Assembly (NCBI RefSeq): GCF_013390595.1
Contig: NZ_JACAWV010000008.1
Coordinates: 496,001 to 560,000, forward strand
Direction: 5' to 3'
DNA length: 64,000 nucleotides
Source: Rhizobium sp. RM
Lineage (GTDB): Bacteria > Pseudomonadota > Alphaproteobacteria > Rhizobiales > Rhizobiaceae
The notes beneath the pieces are model-generated. The model was not told the origin of the DNA. It searched no databases and worked only from the letters and a program-made list of their open reading frames with translations. Shown here in pieces: positions 18,725 through 27,562 of the stretch (its first letter is position 1; every line of letters begins with the position of its first letter). Position numbers and translations under genes: made by a program.

Positions 18725-19813
18725 ATGACAAGTCTCGTTCTCAAGGATATTCGCAAATCCTACGGACAGGTGAAGGTTCTGCACGGCATCGATCTGAAGA
18801 TCGAGCAGGGCGAATTCGTCGTTTTCGTTGGCCCGTCGGGCTGCGGTAAATCCACGCTGTTGCGCATGATCGCCGGTCTTGAGGAGATTACTGGCGGTGA
18901 AATGTTCATTGACGGCCAGCTCGTCAATGAAATTCCGCCGTCGCGTCGCGGCATTGCAATGGTGTTCCAGTCCTACGCGCTCTATCCGCACATGACTGTT
19001 TACGACAACATGGCCTTCGGCATGAAGATCGCCAAGGAAAGCAGGCAGGAGATCGACCGCCGCGTTCGCGCTGCTGCCGAAATCCTGCAGTTGACGCAAT
19101 ATCTGGAGCGGCTGCCGAAGGCGCTTTCGGGTGGCCAGCGTCAGCGTGTTGCTATCGGTCGTGCCATCTGCCGCAATCCGAAAGTCTTTCTGTTCGATGA
19201 GCCATTGTCGAACCTCGATGCTGCGCTTCGTGTTGCCACACGTATCGAGATTGCCAAGCTGTCAGAGCAGATGTCGGATACGACGATGATCTACGTCACC
19301 CACGATCAGGTGGAAGCGATGACACTGGCGGATCGTATCGTCGTCCTCAATGCGGGTCGCGTCGAGCAGGTTGGCGCGCCACTTGAGCTATACGAAAATC
19401 CCGCCAATCTTTTCGTTGCGCGTTTCATTGGATCGCCTGCGATGAATATTCTCGCTGCAAAGGTCGCGGCCACCGGTGAGCGGACCACGATCGAATTGGC
19501 AGGCGGCAAGTCTCTTGCCATCAACGTTGCAACCGCTGCGTCGGAACAGGGCAAGGCTGCAAGCTTCGGCGTTCGCCCGGAAGATTTGAACGTCGTTACC
19601 GGTGACGACTATCTGTTCGAAGGCAAGGTCGCGATTGTCGAAGCACTTGGTGAGGTAACGCTGCTTTATCTTGAGGCGCCGAAGGGGCAAGAGCCGATCA
19701 TCGTCAAATTGCCAGGCATTGTCGCGGTGCAGAAAGGGGAAACGCTACGCTTCGCTGCCCCCCAGGAAAAGCTGCATCTCTTCGACGCTGACGGCAAAAC
19801 CTACCGGACGTAG
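18725..19813 (+). CDS. aglK: Alpha-glucoside ABC transporter ATP-binding protein AglK
   Basis: This 362-residue MalK/UgpC-type ATPase has Walker A GPSGCGKSTLL (about 36-46), the signature [14 protein letters not shown] and Walker B VFLFDEPLSNLD. The H-loop is YVTHDQVEA. The C-terminal regulatory TOBE/OB domain spans about 240-362 (FGVRPEDLNV). It powers AglFG. RBS GGGAGGAA at 8 nt. It is the last agl gene and is followed by an intrinsic terminator. Confidence 0.94.
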   Translation: MTSLVLKDIRKSYGQVKVLHGIDLKIEQGEFVVFVGPSGCGKSTLLRMIAGLEEITGGEMFIDGQLVNEIPPSRRGIAMVFQSYALYPHMTVYDNMAFGMKIAKESRQEIDRRVRAAAEILQLTQYLERLPKALSGGQRQRVAIGRAICRNPKVFLFDEPLSNLDAALRVATRIEIAKLSEQMSDTTMIYVTHDQVEAMTLADRIVVLNAGRVEQVGAPLELYENPANLFVARFIGSPAMNILAAKVAATGERTTIELAGGKSLAINVATAASEQGKAASFGVRPEDLNVVTGDDYLFEGKVAIVEALGEVTLLYLEAPKGQEPIIVKLPGIVAVQKGETLRFAAPQEKLHLFDADGKTYRT

Positions 19814-19837
19814 CCGAAGCAATAGGATAAAACGAGA

Positions 19838-19872
19838 GGCCCGGAACAGGATCTGTTTCGGGCTCTTATTTT
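19838..19872 (+). terminator. Intrinsic terminator of the agl operon
   Basis: A 12-bp stem with two G-U pairs (arms 19838-19849 and 19853-19864) around a 3-nt loop is followed by CTTATTTT. It lies 24 nt after the aglK stop and ends the aglEFGAK transcript. Confidence 0.75.
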
Positions 19873-20014
19873 AGTGCGGGATACGCCGCGCCGATATGAA
19901 TTGTTAAAGACTGCACGCTACTCTCTGAGCCATGAATTGCATACGGGGGTATGGAAGTTGCAAAGCGGTGCGAGCAGTTTCAAAAATAGCTATTTGAGCA
20001 AGGAAGAATCCTTC

Positions 20015-20371
20015 ATGTACGACCGCGAAGGGCGGTTCCGCATGGAGGACACGATGAACGCGGCGCGCATCGAATACACCGAAAAGGCTGTCATGCACAT
20101 GGCGGCGCGTCGTTGTGATGTGATCCGTATTTCTCAGACGGAAGCAGTGCTCGCGCTGTTGACGCAGTATAATCTGCCGAACCAGTTTTACCTTGATATT
20201 CCCGACGCCCGTATCAGCAAGATCGGCTGCATGCTCTTGCGTGTTAACGCCAACAACACGATCCACGTCCGTTTCCTGCGCATGTTGGCGCAGAAGGAAC
20301 TGGACCGTATCTTCGTGTTCAGCACGCATCCAGCACACCGGGACCGCAAGCTCGATATCCGCTCTTTCTGA
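20015..20371 (+). CDS. Small PilZ-like protein
   Basis: This 118-residue protein starts at the ATG at 20015, preceded by AGGAAG at 8 nt; the longer ORF from 19874 would run out of the agl terminator. The C-terminal half shows a PilZ-like barrel pattern (FYLDIPDARISKIGCMLLRV, then NTIHVRFLRML). The c-di-GMP-binding RxxxR and (D/N)xSxxG motifs of canonical PilZ domains are not evident. If it is PilZ-fold it may not bind the nucleotide. It is monocistronic, between two terminators. Function not established. Confidence 0.65.
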   Translation: MYDREGRFRMEDTMNAARIEYTEKAVMHMAARRCDVIRISQTEAVLALLTQYNLPNQFYLDIPDARISKIGCMLLRVNANNTIHVRFLRMLAQKELDRIFVFSTHPAHRDRKLDIRSF

Positions 20372-20393
20372 GCAACCCCGGACTACGAAGTGG

Positions 20394-20420
20394 CGCGCGA
20401 CCATCACGGTTGCGCGTTTT
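20394..20420 (+). terminator. Intrinsic terminator after the PilZ-like gene
   Basis: CGCGCGACC (20394-20402) pairs with GGTTGCGCG (20408-20416), with one G-U pair and a 5-nt loop, followed by TTTT. It lies 22 nt after the stop of the PilZ-like gene. Confidence 0.7.
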
Positions 20421-20457
20421 GCATTTGAGGAACGGTAATCGGGCCGACGTGCCGCCT

Positions 20458-21822
20458 CTAACTCAGGCTCTCAAGCACTATCTGCTTCAGCTTGACATCG
20501 GGAAGCTCGGCGAATGTCAGGTCGCTGCGGCCGAAATAGGATTTCTGGTTCATGGCCGACCAGTCGTTGCAGACGAGCTTGTAGCGCTGCTTTGTTTCAG
20601 GCTCTTCAGGCATCGCGTAGAGATAGTCGCCGGTGCGCTTGGAAAGCGCAATGTCGCCATCTTGATTGCAACGCGTGAGAATTTCCGCAAGAACGTTACC
20701 ATCGACCTCTGTGACCATCAACTTGCCGTCGAAACGCAGCGAGGCATTGAAGTCGTAGCGACGAATGTCACCCTTCGGCAGACCTGCACCGAACGACGTA
20801 TGGCCGAGAAAACCGATGTCCGAGCCTGTCTTCGCGGCAATGGCCATGGCTGCATGCCGCCCGGCCTGGTCGACCGTCAATGCTGCTGAAGATGTGCCAA
20901 CGACCGTTTTTTCCTCGTCAGTCAAATGCTTTTCCAGCGTCTGTGTGATCAGTGTTTTAAGTGCGGGTGAAGCCGGAGCCGTGTCGTCGATGGCGATGGC
21001 CTCGATCGTCGGTGCTTTTCCGGGGTAACCGAATGTCGCAACGGTCATGGATGTGCACCACGAACCGGTGTGGACGTAGCGCGTGGCGTTCTCATCATGG
21101 ACAAAGTTTAAATGGTCGTGGCCACCGACGAGCAATGTCCCATCCGGCAAGGTTGGCAGGATATCGCGATCGGCAACGACGCCGGCGTGGCTGAGGATGA
21201 TGCTGAACGCATCCTGCTTCACGATGGCTGGAAGGTTATTTCTTGCCCACGCCGTTGGCTCTGGAATATCCAGCGTGTCTCGTGTGGCCTTAGGGTAGGT
21301 GTTGAGCGCATTGGTCGCAAGCCCTGCTACGACTACCTTCTGTCCCCCGACACTTATGTCGGCATGGGCTGGAGCGTAGGGAGCGCCGCTACGTTTATCG
21401 ACGATGTTGCTGAGAACCGTAATGCCGAGTTCGCTGGCACGGCTGACGAAATGGGCCAGGTCGTTGTCAATGTCGGGCTCGTGGTTGCCGATGTTGATGA
21501 CAGTCGGAGCAAGTTTTGCGAGCGCGGAGAGAAAGGCCCATTCGATTTCACCGGCCGAGCGCATTGCCACAGCGTTGCCGCTTTCAAACAGGTCGCCATT
21601 CAGCAGAATGATGTGCGGCGTCTTGTCGGAGGCAATACGGGTTTCGATTGCGGCAAGAAGCTGACCGATACGCTCATAGGCGGAGTGCAGGTCGGCAATC
21701 ACGATGGCGCGCAACGCCGTTTCTTGCGCGACTGCGGACGTGACGGCGACCATCATTGGAAGGATGGCTGTCCCCGCCATCAGCTTCAGAACGTCGCGGC
21801 GCTTGCTGGAAAAAATCGTCAT
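20458..21822 (-). CDS. Tat-exported 5'-nucleotidase/metallophosphatase (UshA-like)
   Basis: This 454-residue protein starts at the ATG at 21822, just before a twin-arginine leader (SSKRRDVLKLMAGTAI, cleavage near AVAQ). The metallophosphoesterase motifs are IADLHSAYER, LLNGDLFESG, NIGNHEPDID and ILSHAG-VAD, with a GGHDH metal-binding pair. A C-terminal 5'-nucleotidase domain (about 290-454) includes DIGFLGHTSFGAGLPKGDI. It probably hydrolyses nucleotides or related phosphoesters in the periplasm. An upstream in-frame ATG at 21888 would bury the leader. It is separate from edd (175 nt gap). Confidence 0.85.
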   Translation of the reverse strand: MTIFSSKRRDVLKLMAGTAILPMMVAVTSAVAQETALRAIVIADLHSAYERIGQLLAAIETRIASDKTPHIILLNGDLFESGNAVAMRSAGEIEWAFLSALAKLAPTVINIGNHEPDIDNDLAHFVSRASELGITVLSNIVDKRSGAPYAPAHADISVGGQKVVVAGLATNALNTYPKATRDTLDIPEPTAWARNNLPAIVKQDAFSIILSHAGVVADRDILPTLPDGTLLVGGHDHLNFVHDENATRYVHTGSWCTSMTVATFGYPGKAPTIEAIAIDDTAPASPALKTLITQTLEKHLTDEEKTVVGTSSAALTVDQAGRHAAMAIAAKTGSDIGFLGHTSFGAGLPKGDIRRYDFNASLRFDGKLMVTEVDGNVLAEILTRCNQDGDIALSKRTGDYLYAMPEEPETKQRYKLVCNDWSAMNQKSYFGRSDLTFAELPDVKLKQIVLESLS

Positions 21823-21969
21823 GTCTTGTCCCATTCCGTCCAGTCGCCTGATCATCTGCGGCTGGTTGAGGAGGGGACTATAGGGCAATCATCACAGTTG
21901 CATGACAATTTTTTGCGCCGGCCATGAAAGGCCGGAAGCCGGAGATGATTGTTCGACTGAGCAAAAGCC

Positions 21970-21986
21970 GGAAGCCGATGGCTTCC
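21970..21986 (-). terminator. Weak hairpin after edd
   Basis: GGAAGCC and GGCTTCC form a 7-bp stem with a 3-nt loop 11 nt beyond the edd stop. On the minus strand it is followed by GGCTTTTGC, so the T run is short. It is a plausible but weak terminator for zwf-pgl-edd. Confidence 0.35.
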
Positions 21987-21997
21987 ATCATCATCCC

Positions 21998-23815
21998 TTA
22001 GTGGAACACGCTGGCGCCCTGGTCGGCAGGGCCGGCATTGCGGCGGAAGGTTGCGAAGAGTTCGCGGCCCATACCCCATTCATTGCCGGAGAGGTCAGCT
22101 TGAGCCGGTTCGCGTTTTGCCAGTTCGGCGGCAGAAACCAGCACCTCCAGTGTGCCGGATACAGCATCAAGGCGGATGATATCGCCATCGCGGATTAGCG
22201 AGATCGGGCCGCAGTCGGATGCTTCCGGTGTCACGTGGATGGCGGCAGGCACCTTGCCCGACGCGCCGGACATGCGGCCGTCGGTCACGAGCGCGACCTT
22301 GAAGCCGCGATCCTGAAGGACGCCAAGCGGCGGTGTCAGCCGATGCAGTTCAGGCATGCCGTTGGCTTTCGGACCCTGGAAGCGGACAACGGCGATAAAA
22401 TCGCGCTCAAGCTTGCCTTCCTTGAAGGCGTCCTGAAGTTCCTGCTGGTCGTGGAAGACGATTGCCGGTGCCTCGATGATATGGCGTTCCGGTTTGACGG
22501 CGGAAATCTTGATGACCGATTTGCCAATATTGCCGGTCAGCATCTTCAGACCGCCCGTCGACTGGAATGGCGTTTCGATGCTGGCGAGAACCTTCGGGTC
22601 GTGGCTCTGTTCCGGTGACGGCTGACGCGCCACCGCGCCATTTTCGCCGAGCTTCGCGTCAACGGTATAGGCTTCCAGGCCATGGCCGAAAACAGTGCGA
22701 ACATCGTCGTGGACGAAGCCATGTTTCAACAGTTGCTTGATCAGGAAGCCCATGCCGCCGGCGGCGTGGAAATGGTTCACGTCGGCCAATCCGTTGGGAT
22801 AGACGCGGGCAAGCAGCGGAACCGTATCGGAGAGATCGGAAATATCCTGCCAGGTCAGAACGATGCCTGCAGCACGCGCCATGGCGATGAGGTGCATTGT
22901 GTGGTTCGTCGAGCCGCCGGTTGCGTGCAGTCCGACGACGCCATTGACGACCGAACGCTCGTCGATCATTTCACCGGCCGGCGTAAACTCGTTGCCCTGC
23001 GCAGTAATGGCCAGCGCACGCTTTGTCGCCTCGCGGGTCAGCGCATCGCGCAGCGGCGTATTCGGATTGACGAAGGACGATCCGGGCATGTGGAAGCCCA
23101 TGATCTCCATCAGCATCTGGTTGGAGTTAGCCGTACCGTAGAACGTGCAGGTGCCTGGGCCATGATAGGACTTCGATTCTGCTTCGAGAAGCTCGGCGCG
23201 GCCGACCTTGCCTTCTGCATAAAGCTGGCGGATGCGCGACTTCTCATCATTCGGCAGGCCTGATGTCATTGGGCCTGCGGGAATGAAGACGGATGGAAGA
23301 TGACCGAAGGAAAGAGCTGCGATCACGAGGCCCGGCACGATCTTGTCGCAGACGCCAAGATAGACGGCTGCATCGAACATGTTGTGGGAGAGGCCGATCC
23401 CGGCTGCCATGGCAATTGCGTCGCGCGAAAAAAGCGAAAGCTCCATGCCCGGCTGTCCCTGGGTGACGCCGTCGCACATGGCCGGAACGGCGCCGGCCAC
23501 CTGTGCCACGCCACCAGCTTCCTTTGCGGCATCGCGAATGATTGCCGGAAAGGTTTCGTAGGGCTGATGGGCCGAAAGCATGTCGTTATAGGCGGTGATG
23601 ATGCCCAGATTGGGAACCCGGTCGCCGGCAAGGAGATCCTTGTCGGCGGGGGAACAGACCGCAAAGCCGTGTGCAAGATTGCCGCAGGAAAGCACCGAGC
23701 GATGCACGCCCTTGGAAACCTGTAACCGAAGCCGCTCCAGATAGGTTTCGCGGTAGGGCTTGGAGCGTTCGACAATGCGGTCAGTGATAGCCTGAATGCG
23801 GGAATCGGCGGCCAT
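21998..23815 (-). CDS. edd: Phosphogluconate dehydratase Edd
   Basis: This 605-residue Entner-Doudoroff enzyme converts 6-phosphogluconate to 2-keto-3-deoxy-6-phosphogluconate. It belongs to the IlvD/Edd family and has iron-sulfur ligand cysteines in [28 protein letters not shown] and [13 protein letters not shown]. The C-terminal [20 protein letters not shown] motif is also present. Full family length. It is the last gene of zwf-pgl-edd, 125 nt after pgl. eda is not in this window. Confidence 0.96.
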   Translation of the reverse strand: MAADSRIQAITDRIVERSKPYRETYLERLRLQVSKGVHRSVLSCGNLAHGFAVCSPADKDLLAGDRVPNLGIITAYNDMLSAHQPYETFPAIIRDAAKEAGGVAQVAGAVPAMCDGVTQGQPGMELSLFSRDAIAMAAGIGLSHNMFDAAVYLGVCDKIVPGLVIAALSFGHLPSVFIPAGPMTSGLPNDEKSRIRQLYAEGKVGRAELLEAESKSYHGPGTCTFYGTANSNQMLMEIMGFHMPGSSFVNPNTPLRDALTREATKRALAITAQGNEFTPAGEMIDERSVVNGVVGLHATGGSTNHTMHLIAMARAAGIVLTWQDISDLSDTVPLLARVYPNGLADVNHFHAAGGMGFLIKQLLKHGFVHDDVRTVFGHGLEAYTVDAKLGENGAVARQPSPEQSHDPKVLASIETPFQSTGGLKMLTGNIGKSVIKISAVKPERHIIEAPAIVFHDQQELQDAFKEGKLERDFIAVVRFQGPKANGMPELHRLTPPLGVLQDRGFKVALVTDGRMSGASGKVPAAIHVTPEASDCGPISLIRDGDIIRLDAVSGTLEVLVSAAELAKREPAQADLSGNEWGMGRELFATFRRNAGPADQGASVFH

Positions 23816-23940
23816 GGGCGTTCATCCTGTTCGTTGGTCGGCAACCGGCCCCTCCTTGGGAGGTGAAAGGCCGGTCGTCGTGTTTCTCTCTTACGTCGCT
23901 TTGGGCGCCTGGGCGGGCTGCGATGAGCGCAGCCTCAGGC

Positions 23941-24639
23941 TTAGGGTGCCCAGTAAATGTCGACGGGCGTGTCTGCGCGGTTCAACACGGCGCGGATTGG
24001 CATCTCGTCTTCGTCTTCGCCCGACTGTGCTTTTTCAAGCGTCGCCTTCTTGGCCGCACCTTCGATGTGCAGCACCAGAAAACGGGCATCGGCAAGGCTG
24101 GAGAAATTGAACGTCAGCCGTTCTTCTCCGGCATTTTCAGCCGCCATCGTCAGAACGCCACGCGGTTCGTCGAGGTCGAGCGCTTCCTCGAGATTGTCGC
24201 CGCCCGGGAAAAACGAGGCGGTGTGGCCATCCGTTCCCATGCCGAGAATGACAACATCGAAGGGATCGCAGATCGCTTCGGTCTTTACCGTTGCCAGCGT
24301 TGCTGCATCTTCAGGCGATGCGGCAGGCTGGAACAGCGGAACGAAATAAGCTGCTTTCGCTTCGTTCTGAAGCAGGTTGTCTGCGACAAGCTTGTGGTTC
24401 GAACGATCACTGTCGGCAGAAACGAAACGTTCGTCGACAAGGGTGACGCTGATATTGGGCCAATCAAGCGCATGGCGGGAAAGCGCCTGGAAGAACAGCT
24501 TGGGCGTCGAGCCCCCGGAAACGGCAATGCTCGCCGTTCCCCGTTCTTCCGTCGCGCTTGCCAGACGGCTGGCAACATCAGCTGCCAGCGATGATGCCAG
24601 ATCGGCGGTGTTATCGAAGACATGCATGGTTTCAGTCAT
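23941..24639 (-). CDS. pgl: 6-phosphogluconolactonase Pgl
   Basis: This 232-residue enzyme hydrolyses 6-phosphogluconolactone. It is of the SOL/DevB type, shown by IAVSGGSTPKLFFQAL (about 37-52), VTLVDERFVSADSDRSN and VILGMGTDGHTASFFPG, the last being the catalytic-site motif. The ATG follows GAGGGTGGA. It lies 12 nt after zwf and 125 nt before edd, the standard rhizobial order. Cytoplasmic. Confidence 0.95.
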   Translation of the reverse strand: MTETMHVFDNTADLASSLAADVASRLASATEERGTASIAVSGGSTPKLFFQALSRHALDWPNISVTLVDERFVSADSDRSNHKLVADNLLQNEAKAAYFVPLFQPAASPEDAATLATVKTEAICDPFDVVILGMGTDGHTASFFPGGDNLEEALDLDEPRGVLTMAAENAGEERLTFNFSSLADARFLVLHIEGAAKKATLEKAQSGEDEDEMPIRAVLNRADTPVDIYWAP

Positions 24640-24651
24640 GTCAATCCACCC

Positions 24652-26127
24652 TCAGTCGGCATCGTGCCAGGTGCGACCATCGCGCTCGATCAGCGCAATC
24701 GAACCGCTCGGACCCCATGTGCCCGCAGTGTAACCCTGCACGCCCTGACCCGTTTCTTCCCAGCTCTTGAGGATCGGGTCCACCCAGTCCCATGCAGCTT
24801 CCACTTCGTCGCGGCGCATGAACAGCGTCTGGTTGGAGCGGATCGTGTCCATCAGCAGGCGCTCGTAAGCATCCGGGCTACGGACATTGAAAGCCTCGGC
24901 AAAGCTCATGTCCAGCGAAACCTGTCGCAGGCGCATGCCGCCCGGACCTGGGTCCTTGATGAGCAGGGACTGCTTCACGCCTTCGTCCGGCTGCAGGCGG
25001 ATGACGAGCTTGTTGGCTTCGATCTTTCCGGCTGCGTCGTCAAAGATCGAGTGCGGGATCTGCTTGAACGTGACAACAATCTCGGACACGCGCGTTGCAA
25101 GACGTTTTCCCGTGCGGATGTAGAAGGGAACGCCAGCCCAGCGCCAATTGGCGATCTCAGCCTTGATGGCGACAAAGGTTTCGGTGTTGGAAACGCCGCC
25201 TTCGAGTTCTTCCAGATAGCCACGGACGGGACCGCCGGCAGAAGCGCCAGCGCGGTACTGGCCGCGAACCGTCTGCTTTTCGACATTGCTTGCATCGATC
25301 GGTTTCAGCGAGCGAAGCACCTTGAGCTTTTCGTCACGAACAGCTTCCGCATCCATGGATGCCGGCGGCTCCATCGCGACAAGGCAAAGCAATTGCAGAA
25401 TGTGGTTCTGCACCATGTCGCGCAGCGCACCCGCCTTGTCGTAGTAACCGGCACGGCCTTCCAGACCCACGGCTTCCGCCACGGTGATCTGCACATGGTC
25501 GATATGCGCGGAATTCCAAAGCGGCTCGTAGAGCGCGTTGGCGAAACGCAGCGCCATCAGGTTCTGTACGGTTTCCTTGCCGAGATAGTGGTCGATACGG
25601 AAGATCTGCTCTTCCTTGAAAACGTGGCCGATGGTGTCGTTCAGTTCCTGCGCAGACGCAAGATCACGACCAATCGGCTTTTCAACCACGATGCGGGTGG
25701 ATTTGGTGATCAGCTTGTGTTCGCGAATCTTGTCGGCGATATCACCGAAGATGCCGGGTGCAACAGCGAGATAAAAGGCGCGAACGCGTTCCTTGCCTTC
25801 GTCCAGCAGCTTTTTCAGCGTGTCCCAGCCATTATCGCCCTTGGCGTCGACCGGTACGTAGAAAATCCGCTCGATAAAACGGGCGACCTGTTCGTCGTCG
25901 TACTCTCCGGCCTTCAGGTGCTCCTTCAGCGCATCCTGCGCGAATTTGCGATATTCCTCATGGCTCATTACTGAGCGGGACGCACCAATAATGCGGGTCG
26001 GCTCGGTAAACTGACCTTCGATCTGGCGATGATAAAGGGCAGGAAGCAGCTTGCGCTCTGCCAAATCGCCTGTGCCGCCGAACACGACACAATCAAAGGG
26101 GTCAACGGGAATGATCTGACTGCTCAT
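24652..26127 (-). CDS. zwf: Glucose-6-phosphate 1-dehydrogenase Zwf
   Basis: This 491-residue first enzyme of the oxidative branch makes NADPH and feeds both the pentose phosphate and Entner-Doudoroff routes. It has the N-terminal nucleotide-binding CVVFGGTGDLAERKLLPALY and the active-site RIDHYLGKE (His180, Lys184). The ATG at 26127 gives the canonical length; the ATG at 26163 lacks a ribosome site. It leads the zwf-pgl-edd operon. The 138 nt upstream are AT-rich and probably hold the promoter. Confidence 0.96.
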   Translation of the reverse strand: MSSQIIPVDPFDCVVFGGTGDLAERKLLPALYHRQIEGQFTEPTRIIGASRSVMSHEEYRKFAQDALKEHLKAGEYDDEQVARFIERIFYVPVDAKGDNGWDTLKKLLDEGKERVRAFYLAVAPGIFGDIADKIREHKLITKSTRIVVEKPIGRDLASAQELNDTIGHVFKEEQIFRIDHYLGKETVQNLMALRFANALYEPLWNSAHIDHVQITVAEAVGLEGRAGYYDKAGALRDMVQNHILQLLCLVAMEPPASMDAEAVRDEKLKVLRSLKPIDASNVEKQTVRGQYRAGASAGGPVRGYLEELEGGVSNTETFVAIKAEIANWRWAGVPFYIRTGKRLATRVSEIVVTFKQIPHSIFDDAAGKIEANKLVIRLQPDEGVKQSLLIKDPGPGGMRLRQVSLDMSFAEAFNVRSPDAYERLLMDTIRSNQTLFMRRDEVEAAWDWVDPILKSWEETGQGVQGYTAGTWGPSGSIALIERDGRTWHDAD

Positions 26128-26265
26128 CTCGATTCTCTCGATCTTTAGGGTTGGGGGCATCAATAATCTAATCGATTTAAAAATGCCAGTCTCAGTGAAG
26201 CGAATTCTGAATTTTGATTTTTAGCCGATGCCGCGCACGGCGCCCGGCATTCTGCAAAGTGGTTC

Positions 26266-27552
26266 CTAGAACCTGTCTCGAAGTGCAAACCACGACAGCG
26301 CAATGAATAATAAGGGTGCTCTGAGCGAAGCCCCACCCGGGAAAGGAGGCACTTTCAGCCGTGCGAACGGTGCAAGCAGATCCTGCCGTCCCAGAACCAT
26401 GTCGGCATAGAGTTTGCCGCAGTAGTTTGCGAGCATGACGCCGTGTCCCGAGTAACCGCCAATCGACATCACGCCAGGCATGACTTCGCGCACGAAAGGT
26501 TGCCTTGGCATGGTGATGCCGACGGAGCCGCCCCAGGAGTGGGTAATCTCGACGTCTTTCAACGCCGGATAGATTTCTGCGATCTGCTTGCGGATATGCA
26601 CTGAAATATCGCGTGGTGTATCGGCCGTGTAAGCTTCGCGTCCGCCAAACAGCAGCCGATTGTCATTGGTCTTGCGGAAATAGCGCACCACGAAACGGGA
26701 ATCCGCAACGGCTTCCTGGCCGGGAATGACATGCGGATGATTGTCGAGGGGAGCTGTCGCGCCGATGAAGGAACGGATCGGCATGATGTGTGCGGCGGTA
26801 ACCGGCTCCAGGTTGCCGATATAGGCATTGGTGGCGATCAGAACGCGCTTTGCTGTCAACGTCCCGAAAGGCGTCTCGATGATGGTCTTGCCGCCCGATT
26901 GCCGAATGGATTTGGCCGGCGTCATTTCGAAAATATCGGCACCCGCTGATCTGGCGGCCTTGGCAAGTCCGACCAGTAGCTTCAAAGGGTGAATATGCCC
27001 GGTGCCGGTGTCGCGTGTGCCGCCGAAATAATGACTGGAACCGACACGTTCGCGCGCTTCCGCCTGCTCCATGAAAGAGATGTGCGGATAGTCGTAGCGT
27101 TCATTCATCGCCGCGACACTTTTGCGATAGTCGTCTTCGTACGCTGCCTTGTGCGCCACATTGAGTTGGCCCGGCAGATAATCGATGTCGATGCCATGAT
27201 CGCGGGCGAAATCGAGAACGTAATGTTTGGCGCCTTCGGCAATATCGAAAAGAAGCTTCGACTGTTCGAAACCGACGATATCCTCAAGCTCATCCGGCCA
27301 GGATCGTTGGCCGCTGCCGAACTGCCCGCCGTTACGTCCCGACGCGCCGTCACCAAAGCGGTTTGCTTCGATCAGAACGACCGGGACGCCGTTGGCCGCG
27401 AGATTGCAGGCAGCTTGAAGGCCGGTATAGCCGCCACCAATAATGGCGACCTCCGTATCCCTGGAGCCGTCCATGGACGGATATTCCGGTCGCTCACCGA
27501 CAGTCGCCTGATACCAGGAGATGCCCGGTGCGATCGGGCTTTGCCATGCCAT
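26266..27552 (-). CDS. FAD-dependent amine oxidoreductase, PuuB-like
   Basis: This 428-residue DAO-family flavoprotein has an N-terminal ADP-binding segment VAIIGGGYTGLQAACNLAAN (about 30-49) and the RNGGQFGSGQ motif. It also has the C-terminal GGYSGHGVMLANYCGKLYAD typical of gamma-glutamylputrescine oxidoreductases. It starts 10 nt after the glutamine-synthetase-like gene, matching puuA-puuB. Likely reaction: oxidation of gamma-glutamylputrescine (or a related glutamylated amine) to the aldehyde. The exact substrate is inferred from context. Confidence 0.85.
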   Translation of the reverse strand: MAWQSPIAPGISWYQATVGERPEYPSMDGSRDTEVAIIGGGYTGLQAACNLAANGVPVVLIEANRFGDGASGRNGGQFGSGQRSWPDELEDIVGFEQSKLLFDIAEGAKHYVLDFARDHGIDIDYLPGQLNVAHKAAYEDDYRKSVAAMNERYDYPHISFMEQAEARERVGSSHYFGGTRDTGTGHIHPLKLLVGLAKAARSAGADIFEMTPAKSIRQSGGKTIIETPFGTLTAKRVLIATNAYIGNLEPVTAAHIMPIRSFIGATAPLDNHPHVIPGQEAVADSRFVVRYFRKTNDNRLLFGGREAYTADTPRDISVHIRKQIAEIYPALKDVEITHSWGGSVGITMPRQPFVREVMPGVMSIGGYSGHGVMLANYCGKLYADMVLGRQDLLAPFARLKVPPFPGGASLRAPLLFIALSWFALRDRF

Positions 27553-27562
27553 GTGAAAGTCC

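Noticed and set aside
24622-25974. 450-residue ORF antisense to zwf
   Set aside because: Shadow of zwf; zwf has all catalytic motifs.
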